NCBI GenBank assembly: GCA_946807835.1
Contig: CAMPEX010000001.1
Location: 5,781,001-5,845,000 of the forward strand
Source of the DNA: Ailanthus altissimus
Taxonomy: Eukaryota > Streptophyta > Magnoliopsida > Sapindales > Simaroubaceae
DNA: 64,000 nucleotides
Direction: 5' to 3'
In this document: piece after piece, positions 50,501 through 62,500 of the stretch
Position numbering within the stretch: the first letter of the stretch is position 1
Layout: each line of letters opens with the position of its first letter
Position numbers and translations under genes: made by a program
Notes under the pieces: generated by a model
What the model saw: the letters and a program-made list of their open reading frames with translations, nothing else
Told to the model about the DNA's origin: nothing
Databases searched by the model: none

Positions 50501-53500
50501 TGGATCTGCACGTTTAAATCAAGCTAGGAGGAACCTTCTTGAACGTAGCAAATGGCATGCTAGTCTCATTATGAGCATTACGCCTCAACTTCGGGAATTT
50601 CATGCTTTATCATCATTAAAGAGTATTCCTTTAATTCCAGTGATTCTGAAACCTGTCAGTGTTTCCCCTGGTTATAATGAATCAAGAGAACTAGATCTGG
50701 GCAAGCTTTCCCAGCCCTTGGAGAGAATTTTGAGGACCTCTTTTAATGAAAGTCAACTGCAAGCTATAAGTGTTACTGTTGGATCATCATCTAGCATGAA
50801 GAAAGATTGTGAATTGTCTCTTATTCAGGGTCCCCCAGGTATTTGTTACTATTTCTCATTTCTTTATTTTGTTTATTTTCTCTTTGATTTGAATTTTAGT
50901 CATACTGAAATTTGCAGCATGATCATTTATTATTGTTTTAATAGGGACTGGGAAGACCCGGACTATAGTGGCCATTGTTAGTGCACTGCTTGCTACTAGA
51001 ACTTCTCCAAATGGCCATCCGAAACCAAGTTATAGTTCAAGCACCAATTCTAGGCCAAAGATTAGCCAGTCTGCTGCAATTGCAAGAGCATGGCAGGATG
51101 CGGCCTTGGCCAGGCAAATAAATGAGGATGTGGGAAGGGATAAAAAATCATCGGAAAGTTCTGTTAAAGGAAGGGTGCTCATTTGTGCTCAATCAAATGC
51201 AGCAGTTGATGAGTTGGTATCCAGAATATATAGTGAAGGCCTGTATGGCAGTGATGGTAAGATGTATAAGCCATATCTTGTAAGGGTTGGAAATATTAAA
51301 ACAGTGCATCCAAATTCACTACCCTTCTTTATCGATACACTCGTTGATCAACGTTTGGCCGAAGAAAGGATGAATTTAAGTGATCCAAAGAATGATCTCT
51401 GTACACACTCTTCTACACTACGTTCTAATTTGGAAAAGTTGGTTGACCGTATTAGGTTTTATGAAGCCAAGCGTGCTAACATAAATGATGGAAATTCAGA
51501 CCCTAAAAATGTGTTGGAAGATGAAGTTTATAAGGATGATGATGCAAAAGAAATGTCTGATGCAGATTTAGAGGCAAAGCTATGGAAACTATATGAACAA
51601 AAGAAACAAATTTATAAAGATCTTAGTGCAGCTCAGGTGCAGGAGAAGAAATCATATGAAGAAACTAAAGCGTTAAAACATAAACTGAGGAAGTCCATAT
51701 TGAGGGAAGCTGAAATAGTGGTAACCACCCTAAGTGGCTGTGGTGGAGATCTTTATGGAGTATGCTCTGAATCTATATTGGGTTTCAAATTTGGTAATCC
51801 ATCTGAGGATACTCTATTTGATGCTGTTGTGATTGATGAAGCAGCCCAGGTAATATTTTTGTCCCTTAGTTGTTTGGTTTGTCAAGGTTTTCATTGTTTC
51901 AGTGGGAGTGTTGCTTCATATTTAAATATTTTAAACTCTGCTAATGCCACTACAGGCTCTAGAACCTGCTACTTTGATTCCTCTTCAACTTTTAAAGTCA
52001 AATGGGACGAAATGTATTATGGTAAGGATTATTTAACTTGTCAAATATTATAAGGGCTTAAGAATTGTAACTGAAGTTTGAAATTTGTTAAGGTTGGTGA
52101 TCCGAAGCAGCTTCCCGCAACAGTTCTCTCTAATGTTGCAAGCAAATTTCTGTACAAGTGCAGCATGTTTGAGCGCGTACAAAGGGCTGGATATCCAGTT
52201 GTCATGCTTACCAAACAGGTGAAATGAATTTAAAGTAGTAACTTAATATTGTAGGTCTTGGGTACTTGGGACATTTAGAAGTAACCTTTTAGGCTTACTA
52301 AGGCAGAAGAAGGTAAGAAAACTTTAATTTTATGCTGGTATTATTCTCTGGTCTACACATCAAAAGATGTGCTGCAATATTTGGAGTTCTTTACTTGTGA
52401 GAAGTGTTATTAGGGTTGTGGGTTTTGGCATATATGATGCTGGTAGATTGTTCTCAGAAATCTAATTTAAAGTTTGTACAATATGAATTTTGAAGAACTT
52501 TAATTTTATGCTGGTATTATTCACTGGTCTACATATCAAAAGATGTGCTGGAATATTAGGAGCTCACTTGTGAGAAGTGTTATTAGGGTTGTGGGTTTTG
52601 GATACATGATGCCGATAGATTTTTCTCTGAAATCTAATCCAAATTTGTACAAAATGAATTTTGAAGATCGTGACATACTAAGATTTGAATAAACTTCTTG
52701 TTGTGTACTTTGTTTCTTGAGACTGATAGCTTTATTCTAGTTCTTATTTATTTCTTTGGTGAATATGCTTATAATAACTAGCTTAGACTGTACTTGATTT
52801 TGAGTTTTTGGTTTTTTTTAAGGGGTCTGTAAGGATTGTATTTTGATTCCAGCAGTTTTGCAACCACATTTTCACTTTACCAATGTGGGTTTTGTTTTCT
52901 CAAGTATCTACTGCTTATTTCATGTTTGGTCCTGTATATTTGTTTTTACTATTATCGAAAGGGGGGAAAAGTAAACAAAAAGGAAATCTTCTTGCTTGTG
53001 GATACAATGACAAGCTGTAATGAGAATTGAGTCGTGATTTTTTTGTTGTATGTGTAACTGATGATTAATTTTCTAAGAGCTTCAGGGTCTTTTTCAACAT
53101 TGGCACTACCAATACTCTGTAATATTATTTTATTACTTAGCAGCCCATTCTTTCTTAAAGTGATAGAAACACTAGGAAAGTATTTTGAAAAAGAGAGAGT
53201 TGCGAGTAGGGCTGGGCATGTTTTCGGGTCCATTTGGTTCTAAACCTAAACCGGTTGATCAGTTCCGAAAAAGGTGGAACCGATCCGTTTTTAGGGGAAG
53301 AACCGAACCGAACTGAATTGGTTTGGTTTTCGTTTTTCTTTTCCATTTTTTTTTTCTATTTTAAGCTTATATTTTGGTTTGAACTGAACTGAATTGGAAT
53401 AAAACTGACCAAGAATATAGTTCATAATTAAATTTCCTAATTAGTTTTCTACTAGTTTTCTAATTAGTTCTCTACAAATATTTAGGATTTCCCAATCTTA

Positions 53501-56500
53501 TTAGTTTCATATTAGTTCTTTACTAGTTTCCTAATTAGTTCTCTACTATTATTTAGAATTTCCAATCTTATTCCTACTAGTATTTAGTTTATTTTCCTAT
53601 ATATAGTTTATACTTGATTGTATTCAGAACTCATTACAAGTTATCAAGAATAATAATTTTAGTTTCTACACAAAGCTTGTGTTCTTAAGTGAGTTTCATT
53701 GTTTTGCTTTGAAACATCAATTCTGCTGCACCAAAATTGGTATCAAAGCAAGGATTTTTACCTCGATCTGATGGCTGAAGACGGTTCTAGTGGGAAACGG
53801 ACCATTGACGACGAATGATGGTTCGAAAAAATTGAGCAACTACTCGACAGGATCGACGAAACTCTTCGCAGTATCACACAAACAATAGTTGCATTAACTA
53901 CTGAAAGGAATCGTGGACCTATAGTAGACCAGCATGATGATCAACTAGAGGACGGAGACTTTGACAACAGCGAAGAGATCGATGGCCTGCAAAATAGAGA
54001 TTGCACAAGTTTGATGGTGCAAAACCCTAGGATTGTAGACCGTGTCAATTTGCGACCTAGAACTCAAACCTTCGTCAACCCTGACCACGGAGGATAAAGA
54101 CAACTTGTGGGTGGCCACAACAATCGGTGTCGACTCTAGATGGGCGACAATGAAGGCACGCAGGGGGGTTTTCGCAACCTAGTAAACACGTATCGTGCCC
54201 CTCTTCATTAGCCCAATCCGTTTTGCGTATATGAATGGGGCAACCAAGGAGTTTTTGGGCGGCACAACAATAGAAGAGACTAAGGGATGACCGACGACAA
54301 AGGTGAAGGTAGATTTTTGGGTGTTGATGGATTTCATTAGATGGGCACCACAAACCAATATGAAGAATGTTATATCCCACCAAACTTACTCGATAATAAC
54401 GTCCAATACCACCAGCAGCAAGTAGGATATCACTCATGAGATCCTCGGCAACCTGTTGATTCATCCGACGAAGAAGATAACACCAATAAGGCCAATAATG
54501 CCTTTGGGTTTGATCAAATTGGACAAGATTTTAAGATGAGAATGGACTTATCCACTTTTGATGGTCGATTACACATTGAAGATTTCCTTGATTGGATTCA
54601 TAATGTTGAAAACCTTTTGGATTATTTAGAGATTTTGGAAGATCGCCAAGTTAAATTAAAAGGTGGAGCTTCGGCATGGTGGGAATAGCTACAATTTAAT
54701 TGACAACGACAAGGAAAGCAATGTGTTCGTATGTGGGCAAAGATGAAGCGATTGCTTCAGCAACATTTTCTTCCTCCAGACTACGAATATTTTTTGTATC
54801 AACAATATCAAAATTGTCGACAAGTAAATCGAGGGGTTTCAAACTATACTGAGGAATTTTATCGATTAAGTACTCGATGTAATCTTTCAAAAACTATGAA
54901 TCAACAAGTGGCACACTATATTGGAGGCTTGAAATTGGCAATTCAGGATAAATTAGCTCTCTATACCGTTTGGACCTTAATTGATGCAGTAAATTGAGCC
55001 TTGAAGATTGAAGCTCAACTAAATCGGCCAATTATTCGAAGTAATTTCTAGAAATCTATCTTAGAAACCCCAGCCACCCAAAGAAAATCCACGACAACTA
55101 GCAATAATAAAGGCAACTCTAAACTTACACCTACAGCCCAAGCTTCAGGACAAGGACAAAATACAAGTGCTGCCACTAATCAAGCACCAAATCAGCAGGC
55201 AAATTGGGTCAATCCTAGCCCATATGCATGTCTAAACCTTGGTAAATGCTTTAGGTGTAAGCAACTGGGTCATCTTTCAAATCAATTTCAAAATCGAAGA
55301 TTTGTTAATCTAGTTGAAGAAGAGGAGTCAAACATAGAGGAATAGGGATTTGCCGATGAAACTTGTGAAGATGCTGAATATATTGAAGGAGATGAAGGGG
55401 AAGCCATTGCTCGTATTGTTCAACGACTTTTATTAACACCTAAGAAGATTGATGATTCACAATGCCATAAATTTTTAGGACGCGATGTACTATTAATAAT
55501 AAGGTCTGCAATGTTATTATTGATAATGGGAGTAGTGAGAATGTAGTCTCTAAAGCATTGGTTAGGGTGCTAAATTTGAAAATTGATAAGCACCCCTCAC
55601 TATACAAGATTGCATGGAACAAGATAGGTTCAGAAGTTCAGGTAATGGATGTTTGTAAAGTTCCTTTATCTATTGGCAAGTACTACAAGGATGAGGTTAT
55701 GTGCGACGTAGTTGACATGGATGCTTGTCATGTTCTCTTGGGAAGACTGTGGCATTTTGATGTTGACGCCATTTATAAAGGTCAGGACAACACCTATATG
55801 TCATGGTGGTATGGCAAGAAGATTTTATTGCTGTCACAGAAACAACAAACGGAACTTGAAGTATTAGTAACATGGCTAGGCATCTTTTGACAACTATACC
55901 ATGACCTGAATTTTTAGAGCAAGTCACAGAACCCAACTTTCTTATAGCCTTAGTTGTCAAGGGTTCTTCCACAGATGTGGTGGTCATTCTCGCAAAGGTT
56001 AGTCAACTCCTTAAAGAATTTATGGACTTGTCACCCACGGAGTTGCCAAATAAATTGCCTCCCATGTGGAATATTCAACACCATATTGATTTGGTACTCG
56101 GTGCTACTCTTACTAATTTACCACTGTTACTTTAAGATGAAAGAGAAGAATGATGTATTTATATACAAAACTGTCTATCTATCTTAGGTAATTATACACA
56201 ATTAAGAAACTAGATAAATGCTAATTGACAACTATACATTTACAGCTAACACTCCCCTTCAAGTTGGAGCATAGATATTAATCATGCCTAACTTGTTACA
56301 AAGATAATCAACTCGAACTCCATTTAAAGCTTTCGTGAAGATGTCCTATAATTGTTCTCCAGTTTTCACATATCCTGTAGAAATCAAACCTTGTTGAATT
56401 TTCTCACAAACAAAATGACAATCAATTTTAATGTGCTTAGTTCGCTCATGAAACACAGAATTAGATGCAATATGAAGGGCAGCTTGGTTGTCACACCACA

Positions 56501-59500
56501 ATTTTGTTGGTATTGAAATCTTGAGTCTTACTTTAGTCAAAAGGTGATATATCCACATTATCTCACACATAGATTGTGCCATAGCTCTATATTCTGACTC
56601 TGCACTAAATCGTGACACAACACTCTGCTTCTTACTTTTCCATGAGACCAAGTTCCCTCTAACAAATATACAATAACTTGAAGTGGATCTTCTATCTGTT
56701 TTGGACCCTGCCCAATTTGCATCTGAAAAACACTCAATATAAGAGTGTCCATAATTCGCATACATAATACCACTTTCAGGTGCTCCTTTCAAGTAATACA
56801 AAATTTGTTCTAAGGCTGCCCAATGATGAACTGTTGGGGATGACATAAACTGATTGACCACACTAACTAAATATGCAATATCAGGGCGAGTCACTGTAAG
56901 ATAATTCAGCTTCCCAACTAACCTTCGATATCTCTCAGGATCTTCAAATAATTCTCCATCTCTTGTAAGATGTATATTAGGGGTCATTGGAGCGTTACAA
57001 GGTTTTGCTTCCAAATTTTCTGTCTCAGTTAATAGATCAAGAACATATTTTCTCTGAGATAAGAAGATACCCTTTTTACTTCTTGTAACCTCGACTCCCA
57101 AGAAATATTTGAGCACCCCCAAATCCTTCGTGTGAAACTGTTTATGAATGAAAGACTTAAGAGATGAGATTCCCGTAGTATCACTTCCAGTTATAACAAT
57201 GTCATCCATATACACAACTAATAGAATGATACCAGCTTCTGAATGTTTATAGAACACAGAATGGTCAAACACGTTTTTCTTCATACCAAATGTTTCAACA
57301 GCTTGACTAAAATTTTCAAACCAGGCACGAGGACTTTGTTTCAAACCATATAAAGATTTTTGAAGACGACAAACACGCCCTGTCTCCCCCTGAGCAACAA
57401 ACCCAGAAGGTTGCTCCATATACACCTCCTCCTGAAGATCACCATGAAGAAAAGCATTCTTAATATCTAGTTGATGCAAAGGCCAGTCATGAGTAGCTAC
57501 TAGCGAAATAAATAAGCGAACAAAGGTCAATTTCGCAACAGGAGAAAATGTGTCAGAATAGTCCACTCCATAGGTTTGAGCATAGCCCTTAGCAACAAGA
57601 CGAGCTTTTAAACGAGCAACTGACCCATCCGGATTGACCTTGATTGTGAACACCCATTTGCATCCGATAGCCCATTTCTCTGAAGGCAAATCCACCAAGT
57701 CCCAAGTATCGTTATCATTTAAAGCATTCATTTCCTCTATCATTGCATTATGCCAACCAGGATGAAAGATGGCTTCACGTAAAGTGTTAGGAATAGAGAT
57801 GGAATCAAGAGAAGCAATAAAAGAAGAAGAAGAAGACGACAGACTATCATATGAAACAAAGGAAGAAACAGGATATGTACACTGACGCTTACCTTTGCGC
57901 AATGCAATTGGAAGATCATTGCTGGGGACTGGATTTGATGACGAAGAAGCAGGTGTAGGACATGAATCAGGAGGGGGGCGCCTGGAGTAGACGTGAACAA
58001 TAGGAGGCTTCGCAATAGTTGGTTCCGAGACATGTTCGGAGGATGTGATAGAATAGATCAACAAATCATCATCCTCCCCCTGACGAGGAGGAATAGGCGA
58101 GGACAGAAAGTAAGGTGTATCTTCCAAGAAAGTAACATCAATTGAGACAAGATACTTGTTAAGACTAGGACAATAACAACGATAACCTTTTTGAAGACGA
58201 GAATAACCAAGGAAGACACACTTCAAAGACTTGGGATCCAATTTAGTTACTTGTGGACGAACATCACGAACAAAGCAAGTGCTACTAAAAATCCTAGGAT
58301 TAACAGGAAACAATGACTTATTAGGAAAATTTTTTTTGTAGGGAATCTCACCATGAAGAACTGAGGATGGCATGCGGTTAATCAAAAAACATGTAGTAGA
58401 AACAGCATCAGCTCAAAAAGGTTTAGGAACATGCATTTGAAATAAGAGAGCCCTTGCTGTTTCAAGAAGATGTCTGTTTTTACGTTCTGTTACACCATTT
58501 TGGGATGGAGTATCAACACAAGAAGTTTCATGAAGCATGCCATTTTGAACCATATAAGTGTGAAATAAAGCAGAGGTATATTCTTTAGCATTATCACTTC
58601 GCAAAGTATGAATAGAAACATTGAATTGATTTTTAATTTCAACACAAAAGGCACAAAATAAAGAAAACAATTCAGAATGATTTTTCATTAAATATAACAA
58701 AGTGACACGAGAATAATCATCTACAAAAGTAACAAAATACCGAAAACTAGGTTTAGACAAAATAGGAGAAGGACCCCAAACATTAGAATGGACTAATTCA
58801 AAAGGAGCACTAGCCTGTTTATTGACCCTAGGACTCGAACTGACACGATGATGTTTTGCAAACTGACACGATTCACAATCTAAGGAAGACATTTTACTAT
58901 ATTGTGGACAAAGCTTCTTGAGCAAAGGAAGAGATGGATGACCTAACCTACAATGAGCCTCAAAAGGAGAAGGGACACTCGAACAAGCAATAGAAGTGGG
59001 GAGCGGTGTATCAAGAACGTAGAGGCCGCCAGACTCATGTCCTTTACCAATAATCTTCTTCGTCATAAGATCCTGAAATAAACAATGATCACGAAAAAAT
59101 GAGACACAACAATTAAGATTACGAGTAAGTTGACTAACAGAGAGCAAATTAAATGATAAGTTAGGCAAATGTAAGACAGAGGACAAAGGAAGCAAAGGGG
59201 TAGGATGGATAGTGCCAGACCCACGAACACAAGATGGCGATCCATTAGCTAAAGTAACAGTACGAGTGGAAACGTGTGACTGAAAAATAGAGAAGAGACG
59301 AGAATTACCTGTCATATGATCTGTGGCACCAGAATCAATGACCCATTTGGAGGATGAGGAAACAAGACATGCATTGGATTTACTTGAGTCAGCAATAGCA
59401 GTGACAGACAAAGAGGAAGACTTTAGTGATTTCTGATACTCTAAGAACTTGGCAAATTCATTGGCAGAAATAAGGATTGATTTATCGGAAGCATCATTAG

Positions 59501-62500
59501 TAACTGCAGCATTAGCCGAGTGTTTGTGCTGATTTTTAAATTGTAGCTTTCGACACTCAAACTTGGTGTGACCCGACTTTTTACAATAGTTGCACATAAT
59601 GCTTCCAGAATCTGACGGGCGAGGTTCAGACCCTTGTGAGCCACTGCCTTTGTTTCCATTATGGTTAAGTGATCGCCCAGGAGTATAATTATTATTACGA
59701 CTTACCAAAGCACCACTAAGCAGAATCGGTGGACTAATCTCCTGCGGAGAACATGACTAAAGACGTCTTGCAAAGAGGAGATATCAAACCTAAAAAGAAC
59801 TTGTGCCTTAGCAGAATCAAATTCATGAGAGAGCCCTGCTAGAAAACTCATGATAGCCATTTGCTCCCGCTGACGTTGTTGAACCTTAACATCGGGACTA
59901 AATGGCAGCAACATATTAAGCTCCTCATATGTCTTCTTAAACGCCATAAAATATTTTATGAGAGATTGATCTTGTTTTTTCACACGGTAAAAAGCTTTGC
60001 AGATTTCATACATGCGGGAGAGATTTCTTTTTCCAGAGTACAAAAATTTCAAATAATCCATTAGTTCCTTAACAAATTCACAGTGATTAATCAAGCCAAT
60101 TACCTCACTATCAATGGCATTTTGAATCTGAAGGAACAAACTAGCATCCTCTCGGAGCCATGCGAGATCATCTTTTTGTTTCGAATCAGCTTTAGGAGGA
60201 TCGTCAGTCAAATGAGAATCTTTGTCGATACTCCATAGATAAAGGCGAACAGTCTTACTCCAATCCAAATAGTTCAAACCATTGAGCTTATGGTCCGTGA
60301 TTTTTGACATGATCGGCACCACATCCGTCACAATGGAAGACTTATTTTCAGCCATTATACTGAATCAAGAAGACAAAAGCAGCGAACACGAAGCACAACA
60401 AATTACCAAGACCAAACCTCGACAAACACAAAGATTGAAGCAAGATGGGTCCAAACAAAGCACAGAACAAAAAGGACCGCAAAGGAGAACAACCGGGAGA
60501 AATCCGGCTGGCTAAGGATGCCACACGCACCTTCACGCATTGGCGCGTAGGAAGTGTCACAGAATGATGGGGCGGCGTGTGCGAGTCACGCGTGAGGATT
60601 CCGGAGACTGGACTTCGGGGTTTTGTAGATCGGCGGTTGGGCTTTCTAGCTGAGGGGGCGGTGAGAACCAAAGACAACTCCAATTAGGGTTTCCGAAATG
60701 GAACCCTAATAGATACTATTTAAGTTGTGTTTATGCAAAATACCAAAAAAAAAAAAAACCTAATTTCGAATTTGAAAAAACTAATGCTTTGATACCATGT
60801 TACTTTAAGATGAAAAAGAGAATTATTTCTCATATCTTTCATTGAGAAGAATGATATATTTATATACAAAACTGTTTATCTATCTTAGGTAACTATACAC
60901 AATTAGGAAACTAGATAAATGCTAATTGACAACTATACATTTACAGCTAACAACAACATTATCGCATGAGTCCAGCAGAATATGAAGAATTACAGCGACA
61001 AGTTAAATGAGCTATTAGACAAAGGATTAATTCAAGAAAGCATGAGTCCTTGTGCGGTACTTACTTTACTCACTCCAAAAAAGATGGAGTTGGAGAATGT
61101 GTGTAGATAGCCGCGCTATAAATAAGATTACTGTCAAGTATCGATTTCCCATTCCACGCATCATTGATATGCTTCATAGATTGGCAGGAGATATGGTGTT
61201 TACTAAACTTGATTTATGTAGTAGCTATCATTAGATTTGCATACGCTCTGACGATGAGCGAAAAATAGCATTTAAAACTAAAGATGGTCTTTATGAATGG
61301 TTAGTAATGCCTTTTGGGTTGCCTAATGTGCCTAGCACATTTATGCGATTGATGAATAAAGTTCTTCGACCATTTAACTAAATTAACCTACTATTATCAA
61401 TTAAACTTAATTTAATATAAAAAATTCAAAAATTAAATTCACTAAAGGAGAAGCAATCTAAGGTTTCGATTAAAGCCCTAGTATTTCATTGAATTCATTA
61501 ATCATTTCGTTACTCCCTTAATACCAATTGATTGACTAGACACTAACTTCAGATTGTTTTCGATTAAAGCCCTAGTATTTCATTGAATTCATTAATTCTT
61601 TAGTTACTCATTTAATACCAATTGATTGGCTAGACACTAACTTCATCATAAGTCTCTGTCGATGGTCGAATGACTATATCACCCTAACAATTACTTATAT
61701 GTCTATGGTAATCCGAGTAAGATCCAATTCATGTCTAAATCAAACCATACATGCCATCTAGCCATCTAGGTATATATCTGTTTTAGACGGAACTCATAGT
61801 TACCCTATGATCATGCATCAAACTATTCTAAGCTAAACACATAAATTCCTCCGTCGAGTTCATCATGGTTCCTCAAATATTCAAAATATTGATAAAGTAT
61901 AATGAAAGCATTAAGATCAAACTAGAATGAATCAATTGTGTGTTATTTAGTTTATAACTAAGAGTTTATGGAATTCAACTACATATTAGGTTCAAAACGT
62001 CTAACTCTAAATTAAAAGAGTTTAGCTCATGATTAACACAAGAGTATCAAAAAGTGAATTAAAAAAACATCATGAACAAGATCATCTAATTCAAAAAAGA
62101 TAGAGAATAACACAAGTGACGCCTTGGGTTACTCTTCTTTCTCTTGACTTAATTGCACAAGAACTTGTTCTTCAATCTTTAATAATTTGCTTTGATCTCT
62201 TGAATTGAATGTGAATCCGTTGCTCTATGTTTGCCTTTGAAATTCTCTCTATTTTTGCTTTGAAAAGTATGCTTTTATACGTGTTTTGAAATCCTAGGGT
62301 CAAGGGCCTTTGGATACCACTCGAATTAAGATTGAAAAGTAGGGTTTTAACACTTATTACACGGGCGCTGTGGCGTTGAGACCTGGGAAGCAAGAACTGG
62401 TGTTCTTTGATTGGGTGCTGCAATGCCTAGCCTTGGGTGCTGTGGCACCCAAGCCTGGTTTGTTTATGTTGTGTAATTTGAATGCATATCGCTCATTTTT

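Larger units (their letters stand above)
56125..60952 (-). mobile_element. Ty1/copia retrotransposon D, nearly complete, minus strand
   Basis: LTRs are 60798-60952 (5' on minus) and 56125-56251 (3'), both TGTTAC...GCTAACA read on plus. Target duplications are ACCAC (56120-56124) and ACAAC (60953-60957), one mismatch. The primer-binding site TGGTATCAAAGC lies directly inside the 5' LTR (60797 downwards). The polypurine tract 'cttgaaggggag' abuts the 3' LTR. One gag-pol frame is complete except for one frameshift and two stops. It is by far the youngest element here, and belongs to a short-LTR copia lineage unrelated to copia A-C. Confidence 0.92.

Noticed and set aside
54075..54464. 129-codon minus ORF inside the gypsy element
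   Set aside because: It is antisense to decayed gag with no domain; a chance frame.
59861..60064. Plus-strand ORFs across copia D (59861-60064, 60282-60515)
   Set aside because: They are shadows of the minus-strand gag frame or the leader, with no independent signal.
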